This document shows, piece by piece, positions 42,247 through 50,875 of a stretch of DNA of 64,000 bases. Each line of letters opens with the position of its first letter. Positions within the stretch are counted from its first letter, which is position 1. A program made the translations under genes and the position numbers. This stretch comes from Pantoea sp. At-9b (GTDB lineage: Bacteria; Pseudomonadota; Gammaproteobacteria; Enterobacterales; Enterobacteriaceae): the NCBI RefSeq assembly GCF_000175935.2, contig NC_014841.1, positions 254,112 to 318,111 of the forward strand. The letters are read 5' to 3'. The notes under the pieces are model-generated. The model was given only the letters and a program-made list of their open reading frames with translations, was not told where the DNA came from and ran no database searches.

Positions 42247-43281
42247 ATGAGTGAAAAACAAAATGGACCCGGCCGCGTATCACTGGAAGATGTTGCCCGC
42301 CTTTCCGGCGTGTCAACGGCCACTGTTTCTCGCGTGTTGAACGGCAGTACCACCGTCAAAGCGGCACGTCGCGCGGCGGTGGAAAAAGCCTGTGAAGAAC
42401 TCGGCTATGTGATTAACCGTGCGGCGCGCACCCTCGCCTCACGGCGCAGCATGACCATTGGTGCCGTGGTGCCGACGCTCGCGACAGAAACCTTCTCCAG
42501 AGCACTGGCGGCGTTTCAGCAGTTAATTCATGAGGCGGGTTACACGCTGTTGCTGGCGAACTCCAATTTCGACCCGGACACCGAGTTGAAAGAGGTGAAC
42601 AAGCTGATTGAGTACGGCATTGACGGTCTGATGCTGGTGGGCAATACCCATCACCCACGTCTGTGGGAACGCATCAACCAGCAGGAGATCGCCTGTATCC
42701 AGACCTTCTCCCATGACAGCGAAAGGCCCTGCGTAGGCTACGACAGCGAGGGGGCAGCGGAGACCATTGCCCGGCATTTACTGGCGCTGGGGCACCGGCA
42801 ATTTGCGGTGATTGTCGGCACGCCGCCGTCGAACGATCGTGTTTCGGACCGTCTGAAAGGCACACGACGGGCATTACAGCAGCACGGCCTGACGTTACCT
42901 GATAGCCATCTTGTCGATAACGCTTTCAGCATGAACGATGCACGCAAAGCGGTGTTCCGCCTGCTGGATGGCCCGGAACCGCCCACGGCCATCATTTGCG
43001 GGAACGATTTGCTGGCATTTGGCGCGATGCGCGCCGCCAGCGAGCGCTATCTGCGCATTCCGGGCGACATCTCCATCGTCGGTTTCAACGACTATGAATA
43101 TGCCGAGCACCTGGAACATCCGCTGACCACCATGCGCGTTGACCTGGCATCCATTGGTGAGCATGCTGCGCATTATCTGTTGAATACGCTGAATAACCTA
43201 CCCGCTGCGCGACACACGCTGATCGAGACGGAATTGATTGTCCGGGGCAGCAGCGGTTCGGTGCCCCGTCAGGCGCGCTAA
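42247..43281 (+). CDS. LacI-family repressor of the acid-sugar regulon
   Basis: A 344-residue LacI/GalR regulator: helix-turn-helix and hinge at the N-terminus (LEDVARLSGVSTATVSRVLNGSTTVKAARRAAVEKACEELGYVINRAARTLASRRS), then the sensor domain. The ATG at 42247 follows AGGAG. GntR-type proteins of this family bind sugar acids. Its own control region and two other promoters (lldD-like, racemase-like) carry related GTAAG-type sites, so it probably controls the whole 40.0-47.4 kb regulon. Its stop overlaps the end of the convergent ModA-like gene by 4 bp. Confidence 0.9.
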   Translation: MSEKQNGPGRVSLEDVARLSGVSTATVSRVLNGSTTVKAARRAAVEKACEELGYVINRAARTLASRRSMTIGAVVPTLATETFSRALAAFQQLIHEAGYTLLLANSNFDPDTELKEVNKLIEYGIDGLMLVGNTHHPRLWERINQQEIACIQTFSHDSERPCVGYDSEGAAETIARHLLALGHRQFAVIVGTPPSNDRVSDRLKGTRRALQQHGLTLPDSHLVDNAFSMNDARKAVFRLLDGPEPPTAIICGNDLLAFGAMRAASERYLRIPGDISIVGFNDYEYAEHLEHPLTTMRVDLASIGEHAAHYLLNTLNNLPAARHTLIETELIVRGSSGSVPRQAR

Positions 43282-43970
43282 TCGCGGCGTTGCATGCCGA
43301 ACTGGTTGAAAATGGCTGTCACCGCAGGCGTTTTCAGCCAGGCCAGAAAGGCGCTGGCCCGCTCTGGCTGCTGCGCGTGCGTCAGCACCGCCGCTGACAG
43401 CGAAATCGGCTGCTGTGCTTCTGGCGGCAGCGGGCCAACCACGTCGATTCCTTCCACCATCAGCAGCTCGCTGATCTGTTGCACCGCGAGATCCGCATTA
43501 CCGTTAACCAGCTGCTCCGCGGTAAAACCGGCCGGAATCACCGTGCCGCGCGCGCGAAGGGGTTCATCAATATTCAACTGCTTCAGCAGCCGCGAAAACC
43601 AGACGCCGCTGGCACCCGCTTCCGACCAGGCTACCGAACGTGCCGCCAGCAGGCTGCCAATCAACCGGTCAAGGTTGCTGATATCCGGCGGCACGGCTCC
43701 AGCCCGCACCGCCACCCCGATCGGAGAATCGACCACTTCAATGCGGCTGGCGGCATCGGCAATCGCCTGATCAATCAGGCGATCGACGGTGTCCACGGTG
43801 GCGATCACCACATCCGCGACCGCCCCCTGATTCAACTGTTGTTCGATAAGGGTGCTGGGATGCCAACGCATCGCCAGCGGCGTCGCCGGGTGCGCCGACT
43901 GCCACACCTCAATCAGCGTGTTGAACGGTGCACTCAGGGCGAGTGCGCTATAGATATGCAACGTCATCAT
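43278..43970 (-). CDS. ModA-like substrate-binding protein without signal peptide
   Basis: A 230-residue protein with the fold of molybdate-binding proteins: N-terminal ALALSAPFNTLIEVWQ, a VADVVIATVDTVDRLI hinge, and the later FTAEQLVNGNADLAVQQISELL and LAWLKTPAVTAIFNQFG blocks typical of extracellular binding proteins. No export signal is present and no ABC genes are next to it, so it may act in the cytoplasm. It follows the FMN dehydrogenase gene with overlapping stop and start (ATAATG). The ligand is unknown. Confidence 0.8.
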   Translation of the reverse strand: MMTLHIYSALALSAPFNTLIEVWQSAHPATPLAMRWHPSTLIEQQLNQGAVADVVIATVDTVDRLIDQAIADAASRIEVVDSPIGVAVRAGAVPPDISNLDRLIGSLLAARSVAWSEAGASGVWFSRLLKQLNIDEPLRARGTVIPAGFTAEQLVNGNADLAVQQISELLMVEGIDVVGPLPPEAQQPISLSAAVLTHAQQPERASAFLAWLKTPAVTAIFNQFGMQRRD

Positions 43971-45217
43971 TATCCCTCACGTGCAAACAGCGGTGCACGG
44001 CGCAGCAGCGCGGCGTCCAGTTGGTCAGGTTGGGTGACGCCAATCAGCGCCATATCGCGATCAATCTCATCACGCAGAATATGCATCGCATGCTCGATGC
44101 CCGCCTGCGCGCCAATCACCGCGCCATACAAAAACGGGCGACCAAGAAACACAAAATCTGCGCCCAGTGCCATGGCCTTCATCACGTCCGTTCCACGGCG
44201 GATGCCACTGTCGATGATCACCTTCATATCTCCTTTGGCCGCGGCGATTTCTGGCAAGGTATGCAACGGGGGCACAGTGTGATCAAGCTGGCGGCCACCG
44301 TGATTGGAGAGAATCACCGCATCTGCCCCTAAATCACGAGCGATAAAGGCGTCATCCGGCGACATCAGCCCCTTGATCACCAGATTGCCTTTCCACTTCT
44401 TGCGGATAGCCTCAACGTGCTTCCAGCTCAGTTTGTCGCGTGCATTGGTGTTACGCACCTTGTTCGACATCATCGGCGGCCCGCGCTCTGCATCGGTGTT
44501 CTCAAAGTGTGGCGCACCATGGCGCAGGAAAGTTTGCACCACGGTGCCCAGCAGCCAGCGCGGACTGATGGCGCTTTGCCACATCACTTTTGGCGTGATT
44601 TTGATCGGCATACTGAAGCCGCTGCGGGTATTGTGTTCGCGGTTGCCCAGCATCGGGGTATCGCCGGTGACCACCAGCGTTTTATAGCCTGCGCGCTCAA
44701 CGCGATCGAGCAGCCGGTCAATACGCGGCTGGTCACCCGCCAGATATGCCTGGAACCAGGCATCCGGGTTGGCGGCGATCACCTCCTCCAGCGGAATCAA
44801 TGACGAAGCACTGAGGATCATCGGTACATTCATCGCTCGTGCCGCTTGTGCCAGCATCAGGTCGGCACGGTAGCTGACAAACGAAGCCCCGCCCAGTGGT
44901 GCGACGCCGAAAGGGTGCGACCAGTGATGCCCGAGCAGATTAACCCCTTGATCCCGCCCGGACACGTCGCGAAACATACGCGGCACAAATACATATTGTT
45001 GATACGCCTCATAGGCTGCGGCAATGCCTCGGCCGGTCTCTACCCCCCCTTTCACGTACTGAAAAATCATATTGGGTAAGCGCTTGCGGGCATGACGTTC
45101 GAAGTCGTCCAGCGCCAGCAGATCGCGGAAATGGCGCGGTACGGTATTAGCGGGGCGCGTCTGCGCGGCTGGCGTCACAGCGATGTTTATAGCGGTGGTG
45201 TCTCCACGAGTTGTCAT
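43970..45217 (-). CDS. FMN-dependent alpha-hydroxyacid dehydrogenase (LldD-like)
   Basis: A 415-residue TIM-barrel flavoenzyme of the L-lactate dehydrogenase/glycolate oxidase family. The FMN and catalytic block SNHGGRQLD (His base) is intact, as are APLGGASFVSYRADLMLAQAA near the N-terminus and IDSGIRRGTDVMKAMALGADFVFLGRPFLYG. It oxidises an alpha-hydroxy acid to a 2-keto acid. In this regulon the substrate could be a four-carbon sugar acid, as a replacement for the NAD enzymes LtnD/DenD of the tetronate pathway. An operator-like site lies 25 bp before the start. Confidence 0.9.
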   Translation of the reverse strand: MTTRGDTTAINIAVTPAAQTRPANTVPRHFRDLLALDDFERHARKRLPNMIFQYVKGGVETGRGIAAAYEAYQQYVFVPRMFRDVSGRDQGVNLLGHHWSHPFGVAPLGGASFVSYRADLMLAQAARAMNVPMILSASSLIPLEEVIAANPDAWFQAYLAGDQPRIDRLLDRVERAGYKTLVVTGDTPMLGNREHNTRSGFSMPIKITPKVMWQSAISPRWLLGTVVQTFLRHGAPHFENTDAERGPPMMSNKVRNTNARDKLSWKHVEAIRKKWKGNLVIKGLMSPDDAFIARDLGADAVILSNHGGRQLDHTVPPLHTLPEIAAAKGDMKVIIDSGIRRGTDVMKAMALGADFVFLGRPFLYGAVIGAQAGIEHAMHILRDEIDRDMALIGVTQPDQLDAALLRRAPLFAREG

Positions 45218-45241
45218 AGTGCGTTCTCAGTATGATGGAAA

Positions 45242-45253
45242 GTAAGCGATTTC
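45242..45253. promoter_or_regulatory. LacI-type operator, GTAAGCGATTTC
   Basis: It lies in the divergent region, 25 bp before the start of the FMN dehydrogenase gene, and matches the two sites near 42.15 kb. Confidence 0.7.
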
Positions 45254-45341
45254 AAATAAAGGGTTATTCCGGGACTATTCTGTTTATATCCTGACAGACG
45301 CGGAGTTTTTTTATGTGATCATTGTCACCTTATGAACACAA

Positions 45342-45357
45342 ATGTAAGCCCTTACAT
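45342..45357. promoter_or_regulatory. LacI-type operator, ATGTAAG-CC-CTTACAT
   Basis: A palindrome with 7-bp arms located 64 bp before the racemase-like gene. It is the rightward partner of the 45242 site in the same divergent region. Confidence 0.7.
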
Positions 45358-45420
45358 TTTCAACCCGGATTAAGTATGGTGTGCTGTATGCCACTTTGAT
45401 CGTCGCTGCTGACGGAGATA

Positions 45421-46089
45421 ATGATGAATCAACGCATAGTTTTATTGCACGCTACCCCGGTGGCGATGACCCCGATTCAGGAAGCATTCAATGACCTGTG
45501 GCCGGAGGCTGAGCAGGTAAATCTGCTGGATGACGGACTCACCATTGACCGCGCCAAAGAGGAGCAATTGTCACGGGCACTGACGGATCGTTTCGTGGCG
45601 TTTGGCCGCTACGGTTACAGCATGAATGCCCAGGGGATTCTGGTCACCTGCTCGGCCTTCGGTCCGGCGATTGATGAACTGGCGGCAGCAGTACCGGTGC
45701 CGGTGCTGAAGCCCAACGAAGCGATGTTTGAAGCGGCATTGCAGCAAGGTCAGACCATCGGCATGTTGGCGACCTTCGGCCCTGCGCTGGTGACCATGTG
45801 TGCGGAGTTCGACCAGTATGCTGCGCAAATCGGCTCTACGGCCCGGCTGGAAACGGTACTGGTACCCGATGCTATTGACCGATTACGTAAAGGGGATGTC
45901 AGTACCCACAACCGTCTGGTGGCCGAATACGCACCGCAGCTCAGCCACTGCGATGTGATCATGCTGGCGCACTTTTCCACTTCGCGCGCCGCCGCAGCGG
46001 TACGCGCCAGTGTCGATGTGCCGGTACTGACAGCACCACATGCTGCGGTGCAGAAGATGAAAGCGGCCACAGGAGCAACATCATGCTGA
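45421..46089 (+). CDS. Aspartate/glutamate racemase-like protein
   Basis: A 222-residue member of the Asp/Glu/hydantoin racemase superfamily. The first catalytic cysteine position is present (GILVTCSAFG), but the second, usually LGCTH, reads MLAHFSTS, so only one of the two acid/base cysteines remains. A simple two-base racemase is therefore unlikely. In this operon, followed by OtnK with overlapping reading frames, an isomerase role on an oxo-acid is possible: the OtnI isomerase of the tetronate pathway is absent from the window. That role is a hypothesis. The RBS is GGAGA. Confidence 0.8.
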   Translation: MMNQRIVLLHATPVAMTPIQEAFNDLWPEAEQVNLLDDGLTIDRAKEEQLSRALTDRFVAFGRYGYSMNAQGILVTCSAFGPAIDELAAAVPVPVLKPNEAMFEAALQQGQTIGMLATFGPALVTMCAEFDQYAAQIGSTARLETVLVPDAIDRLRKGDVSTHNRLVAEYAPQLSHCDVIMLAHFSTSRAAAAVRASVDVPVLTAPHAAVQKMKAATGATSC

Positions 46090-47354
46090 TTGGTGTCATC
46101 GCCGATGATTTTACCGGTGCCAGCGATATTGCAGTGACACTGTCACAGGGCTTGCCTGGTGAAGGAGGCTTGCATACCACGCAATACCTTGGCGTGCCGC
46201 AACAACCGGCCAACGCTGAAGTGGAAGCCGGGGTGATTGCCTTGAAATCGCGCTCATTACCGGCGTCAGACGCCGTTGCGCAATCGTTGGCTGCCTGCGA
46301 ATGGCTGCTGGCGCAAGGCTGTCGCCAGATTGTGTTCAAGTATTGCTCGACCTTTGATTCCACTGATGAGGGAAATATCGGACCGGTACTGGATGCGCTG
46401 ACAGCACGTTTGCAGGCACAGCGGGTGATTGTCTGTCCGGCTTTCCCGGCGATGGGCCGTACCCTGTACCAGGGCAATCTGTTTGTCCACGACCGTCCGC
46501 TGAATGAATCCGGGATGGAGCATCATCCGTTAACGCCGATGAAAGACGCAGATATTCGCCGCCTGTTAGCACGCCAGGCTAACACCGTGGTCAGCCATAT
46601 CCGTTGGCAACAGGTGGTAGAAGGCAGCGATGGACTGCGTGACCGGCTGCAAACCCATGATGACGACACTGCGCAGTTGGTGGTGGTGGATGCGCTGAGC
46701 GATCATGATCTGACCATCATCGGTATCGCGGCGGCGGGGCTTAAACTGATCAGCGGTGGTTCCGGTATTGCTCGGGCGCTACCACACAACTTTATCAAAG
46801 CCGGTCTGGCGCAGGGGCATCAGGGTAGTAACCCGGCCGTCAGCGGCGCGACGGCCATTCTGGTCGGCAGTTGCTCCGGTGCCACGCGCGGCCAGATTGA
46901 GGAGCATCAGAAGCAGCATGCCGTACTGGCGCTGGATATCACCGATGTGATGCATCAACGCGTCCATGCTGATGATGTGGTGAAATTTATCCTGGCACAT
47001 CAGCAGAATTGCCCACTGGTCTATTCATCCGGCGACCCCGACAGCGTGCAACAGGCACAGGCGCAGTTCGGACAGCACAACATCTCCCGCCAGCTCGATA
47101 AGCTGTTTGGTGATGCCGCGCGCAAACTGGTGTATGAGGCGGGTATTAAACGCCTGGTGGTCGGCGGCGGAGAGACGTCCGGCGCGGTGGTCAGTGCATT
47201 AAATCTGGGATCATTGCAGGTGGGTGAGGAGATTGATCCTGGTGTGCCGGCGCTGTTAGCGCACCCGGAAGCCCCGCTGGCGCTGGCATTGAAATCAGGG
47301 AATTTTGGCCGGAGAGATTTCTTTGCGCATGCGTTGAAGGTGTTGGGTGGGTAA
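46083..47354 (+). CDS. otnK: Four-carbon acid-sugar kinase
   Basis: A 423-residue DUF1537-family kinase. The N-terminal block IGVIADDFTGASDIAVTL, the FKYCSTFDST block and the C-terminal nucleotide-binding LVVGGGETSGAVVSAL are the family marks. OtnK phosphorylates 3-oxo-tetronate, and the product goes to OtnC. The ATG overlaps the racemase-like gene by 7 bp and has AGGAG upstream, so translation is coupled. Confidence 0.92.
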   Translation: MLIGVIADDFTGASDIAVTLSQGLPGEGGLHTTQYLGVPQQPANAEVEAGVIALKSRSLPASDAVAQSLAACEWLLAQGCRQIVFKYCSTFDSTDEGNIGPVLDALTARLQAQRVIVCPAFPAMGRTLYQGNLFVHDRPLNESGMEHHPLTPMKDADIRRLLARQANTVVSHIRWQQVVEGSDGLRDRLQTHDDDTAQLVVVDALSDHDLTIIGIAAAGLKLISGGSGIARALPHNFIKAGLAQGHQGSNPAVSGATAILVGSCSGATRGQIEEHQKQHAVLALDITDVMHQRVHADDVVKFILAHQQNCPLVYSSGDPDSVQQAQAQFGQHNISRQLDKLFGDAARKLVYEAGIKRLVVGGGETSGAVVSALNLGSLQVGEEIDPGVPALLAHPEAPLALALKSGNFGRRDFFAHALKVLGG

Positions 47355-47366
47355 TTTCCTAAAATC

Positions 47367-47388
47367 GAGCAGGGGAATCGCCCTGCTC
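47367..47388. terminator. Hairpin between otnK and the MFS gene
   Basis: GAGCAGGG (47367-47374) and CCCTGCTC (47381-47388) form a strong stem between convergent genes. There is no long T-run. Confidence 0.6.
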
Positions 47389-47394
47389 TCTCCA

Positions 47395-48693
47395 TTATCC
47401 GCTCCGTTCAGCAACTTCCGCTTCAAGTGTTTCCTCATTCACCATCGTCGCCTGAATCGCTTCCTCCTCCAGCACCGGATTCAGCGCGGCACCAATCGGT
47501 GAGGTCGCCAGGCTATCCGGCATGACCACATGCGGCAAAGGCACTTCGGTGGTCGGCAAGGGTTGCACTTTGATCGGGCGATTCATCAGGGCGATCAGCA
47601 GCGCGCATAAAGTAAATGACAGGTAAAGGACGTGGCTGCCAAAGGGTTGCATCAGCGCGCCTACTGCCAGCGGGCCGATACTGGCACCAATGCCGAACGC
47701 CATCAGCAGACAGGCGCTCAGGGAGACGCGTCGTTCCGGCATCACCTGATCGTTCGCCAGGGCGACCTGCAGCGGGTACAGCCCAAACTGCATCATGCTG
47801 ACAAAAAATGCGATGACCAGCAGCGTTTGAAACGAGAGATTCCAGGGCAAACCCAACGTCAGCGCGCCCAGACCATAGAGCAGCGCGACAAAAAACAGCA
47901 ACCGCTGACGGTCAAAACGGTCAGATAACCAGCTAAGTGGGAACTGAGTCACCAGCCCGGCAAAGATGCTCACACTCATAAACAAACCGGTTTGTTCTGT
48001 ACTGAAACCCTGACGGCTGGCGTAGACCGGTGCTAAGCCATAAAACGCACCGAGCGCCATGCCACTCACCAGTGTGGTAGCCAGCAGACGCGGGATGGTG
48101 CGGATAAAATAGCCCAGCTCCATCGGTGCCGGTGACATCGCCCGCGCATTGGTGCGCGTGGTCAAAGCAATCGGCACCAGACAGAGAGCAAAGCACAGCG
48201 CAACAATCAATAAGGTGCTGATGCCAAAACCATCCTGCATCGCGAGGATCACCTGGCCGCCACTGAGGCCAAGATAGGTCGCCACCATATACAAGCCAAA
48301 AATCGTGCCGCGTTGGGCGGATTCTGCCTGATCGTTCAGCCAGCTTTCCAGCACCATATATTGGCACATCATGCACAAACCGATGATCAGACGCAGAAAC
48401 ACCCAAAACAGAATCTGGTCAGTCAAACCGTGCGCAATCACCGAAGCGGTGACGATCCCGGCGCAGGCGACATAGCTGCGAATATGGCCGACGCGGGCGA
48501 TCAGGTTATGCCCGACTTTGCCGCCAATCACCAGTCCAACATAGTTGGCGGCGGTGATGGCACCAATCAGCGTGCCACTCACCTGCTCATGCGCCAAACG
48601 TAAGGACACGTAGGTGGTGAGCAGCCCGGCACCAAGCAACATCAGCAATGTGGTGGCGTACAGCGGTAAAAAGGCGTTGAGCACTTTTCTCAT
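47395..48693 (-). CDS. YcaD-like MFS transporter
   Basis: A 432-residue 12-helix MFS protein resembling the YcaD group. It has NYVGLVIGGKVGHNLIARVGHIR (loop 2-3), ESWLNDQAESAQRGTIFGLYMVATYLGLSGGQ (helix 5, typical of the YcaD kind) and an extended, Glu/Val-rich cytoplasmic tail of about 60 residues. The substrate is unknown. It is convergent with otnK and stands alone. Confidence 0.85.
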   Translation of the reverse strand: MRKVLNAFLPLYATTLLMLLGAGLLTTYVSLRLAHEQVSGTLIGAITAANYVGLVIGGKVGHNLIARVGHIRSYVACAGIVTASVIAHGLTDQILFWVFLRLIIGLCMMCQYMVLESWLNDQAESAQRGTIFGLYMVATYLGLSGGQVILAMQDGFGISTLLIVALCFALCLVPIALTTRTNARAMSPAPMELGYFIRTIPRLLATTLVSGMALGAFYGLAPVYASRQGFSTEQTGLFMSVSIFAGLVTQFPLSWLSDRFDRQRLLFFVALLYGLGALTLGLPWNLSFQTLLVIAFFVSMMQFGLYPLQVALANDQVMPERRVSLSACLLMAFGIGASIGPLAVGALMQPFGSHVLYLSFTLCALLIALMNRPIKVQPLPTTEVPLPHVVMPDSLATSPIGAALNPVLEEEAIQATMVNEETLEAEVAERSG

Positions 48694-48834
48694 AAGAGAC
48701 TCAGGGAGGCGTGTACAGCAGAACCCGGCATAGATACCTCATCAGTAAATAGCTTAACTAACAACGGGTAAAGATAGACGATACCCGCCAGCTATGCTTA
48801 CGAATTCTGCTGAAATCCAGATCGCACCTCTTCT

Positions 48835-48896
48835 GTAGCGGCGCGATTTATCGCGCCTGGCCCCAGCAGTGACACGCAATAAATTGCGCCGCTACG
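48835..48896. repeat. Pair of inverted REP-like palindromes (BIME)
   Basis: The unit GTAGCGGCGCGATTTATCGC... (48835-48857) is followed in opposite orientation by GTAGCGGCGCAATTTATTGC... (reverse complement of 48873-48896). Each unit has its own GCGCgATTTATcGCGC hairpin. Such interspersed palindromes are common in intergenic DNA of Erwiniaceae and usually lie after genes, as here. Confidence 0.8.
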
Positions 48897-48897
48897 A

Positions 48898-50127
48898 TCA
48901 GTTAGCGTAGCTATGCCAGGCGGCTTCCATCCCTGCGCCCTGCACCGTTTTAAAACCATATCGATTAAGTGTGGCTTCCAGCGCCGCAAGGGTTTGCAAC
49001 ACGCAGTCTTTACGCGCGTTGTAGCCCATGGTGCCAATGCGCCACATTTTGCCTTGTAACGGGCCGAATGAGGTGCCGATTTCGATACCAAAATCGTTAA
49101 GCATACATGCGCGGATCTGCTGATCATCCAGTGAGTCAGGAATGTTAATCCCCAGCACATTGTTCATCTTATGTTGTGGGTCGCCAAACACCGTCAATCC
49201 CATCGCTTCAACCCCGGCACGCAGGGCGTCACCATGCAGTTGGTGTCTGGCGATGCCCGCCTCCACGCCCTCCTGCACAATCAGGCGTGCGCACTCACGG
49301 GCGCCGTACAGCGCTGAAGTCGCCTCGGTATGATGGTTCAGCCGCTCACTACCCCAATAATCCATGATCATCGCCAGGTCAAAATAGTTGGACGAAATGA
49401 TCGGTTCGTCACCATCCTGATGACGGCTATCGCGGATCCCCGCTTCCACATGGCGTCGGCGTTTAATCGAGTCGGCCATCTGGTCGCTCAGGGTAATGGG
49501 CGACGTACCGGCGGAGCCACCGAGGCACTTCTGCATCCCGGCCGAGACGGCATCCAGCCCCCATGTATCAGTTTCGAGTGGATTCCCCCCGAGCGTTGCA
49601 GTGGCATCGGTATAAAACAGCACCCCGTAGCGCCGACAGATCGCCCCCAACTCCTCCAGCGGTTGACGCATGGTGGTTGAGGTATCACCGTGAACGGTTA
49701 ACAGCATGGTGGGCCGCACGCGTTTGATCGCGTCTTCAATCTGGTCGGGGGTAAACACCGTACCCCATGGGGTTTCGATAGTGTGAACGTCCGCCTGACA
49801 ACGACGGGCGATTTCGCACAGCAAATGGCCGAAACGGCCAAACACCGGCACCAGCACTTTATCCCCGGGCCGAATCGCTGACACCAGGATTGCCTCAATG
49901 CCGGCACGCGATGTGCCGTCAATTAACAACGTCCAGTCATTGCGGGTACGGAACACCGAGCGATACAGCATCATGACTTCGTTCATATACGCCGTCATCG
50001 CCGGATCGTATTGTCCGATAAGTTGCGCAGACATCGCGCGCAGTACGCGCGGATCGGCATTGATGGGGCCAGGCCCCATTAACAGGCGTTGCGGGGGATT
50101 AAGCTGGCTGACTACAGGCTGGTTCAA
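48898..50127 (-). CDS. Class V aminotransferase, PucG-like
   Basis: A 409-residue PLP enzyme of the alanine-glyoxylate/ureidoglycine-glyoxylate aminotransferase group. It has LLMGPGPINADPRVL near the start, the TDATATLGG strand, and the PLP lysine in AGMQKCLGGSAGTSP. I chose the TTG at 50127 (AAGGA 6 nt upstream); the longer open frame to 50274 would overlap the ABC gene and lacks homology. It is the last gene of the leftward ABC operon, 10 bp after the ATPase gene. The amino donor and acceptor are unknown; a glyoxylate-linked reaction is likely. Confidence 0.87.
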   Translation of the reverse strand: MNQPVVSQLNPPQRLLMGPGPINADPRVLRAMSAQLIGQYDPAMTAYMNEVMMLYRSVFRTRNDWTLLIDGTSRAGIEAILVSAIRPGDKVLVPVFGRFGHLLCEIARRCQADVHTIETPWGTVFTPDQIEDAIKRVRPTMLLTVHGDTSTTMRQPLEELGAICRRYGVLFYTDATATLGGNPLETDTWGLDAVSAGMQKCLGGSAGTSPITLSDQMADSIKRRRHVEAGIRDSRHQDGDEPIISSNYFDLAMIMDYWGSERLNHHTEATSALYGARECARLIVQEGVEAGIARHQLHGDALRAGVEAMGLTVFGDPQHKMNNVLGINIPDSLDDQQIRACMLNDFGIEIGTSFGPLQGKMWRIGTMGYNARKDCVLQTLAALEATLNRYGFKTVQGAGMEAAWHSYAN

Positions 50128-50137
50128 AGCATATTCC

Positions 50138-50875
50138 TTAGTGACGTAAGATCTTGCTAACAAACTGACGGGTACGTTCGTGGGTCGGGGCATCAAAAAC
50201 CTGTTGTGGCGAGCCGGTCTCCACCACCTGGCCATCGGCCATAAACACCACCTTGGAGGACACCTCACGGACAAAACTCATCTCATGGGAGACGATAAAC
50301 ATCGTGATCCCTTCCGAGGCCAGTTCACGAATAGTATCCAGCACTTCGTTTACCATCTCGGGGTCGAGTGCCGCTGTCACCTCATCCAGCAACAGGATGG
50401 TGGGTTTCAGCGCCAGTGCGCGGGCAATCGCAACGCGCTGCTGTTGACCACCAGAGAGTTGGTCCGGGTAAGCATTGATGCGATGTGACAACCCCACTCG
50501 CTCCAGTAAGCGGCGCGCGTCCTGCTCCACCTGCTGCTTCGGCCAGCCTTTAATTTTGGTGGGCGTGATCATCACGTTTTCCAGCACCGTCATATTCTGG
50601 AACAGGTTGTATTGCTGGAATACGATGGCGATCGATTCGCGCAATTGACGCAATTCGCCTTTGTTGGCGTAATCCACCGCGTTATTTTCCAGCAATACCT
50701 GCCCCTCTTTCGGCAGCAGCAAGCCCATCAGCACCCGCAGCAGCGTACTTTTACCGGAGCCGGATGGCCCGATCAGGCTGACAATGTCACCCTTCTCCAC
50801 GGATAAGGTGACGTTCTCCAGTACCGGCTGGTCGTTATAGGCGGCTTTTAAATTAATGATGTCGAGCTGTGGCAA
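50138..50875 (-). CDS. ABC transporter ATPase, polar amino-acid type
   Basis: A 245-residue GlnQ/HisP-like ATPase: Walker A GPSGSGKST, Q-loop VFQQYNLFQNMTVLENV, signature LSGGQQQR, Walker B PTILLLDEVTAALDPE and H-loop IVSHEM. I use the TTG at 50875, with GGAGAG upstream, because the family starts at that point; the open frame continues to 50923. It overlaps the end of the first permease gene. Confidence 0.92.
   Translation of the reverse strand: MPQLDIINLKAAYNDQPVLENVTLSVEKGDIVSLIGPSGSGKSTLLRVLMGLLLPKEGQVLLENNAVDYANKGELRQLRESIAIVFQQYNLFQNMTVLENVMITPTKIKGWPKQQVEQDARRLLERVGLSHRINAYPDQLSGGQQQRVAIARALALKPTILLLDEVTAALDPEMVNEVLDTIRELASEGITMFIVSHEMSFVREVSSKVVFMADGQVVETGSPQQVFDAPTHERTRQFVSKILRH

Noticed and set aside
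50127..50274. Longer N-terminus for the class V aminotransferase
   Set aside because: The extra 49 residues overlap the ABC ATPase gene, are Trp/Arg-rich and look like a shadow frame.
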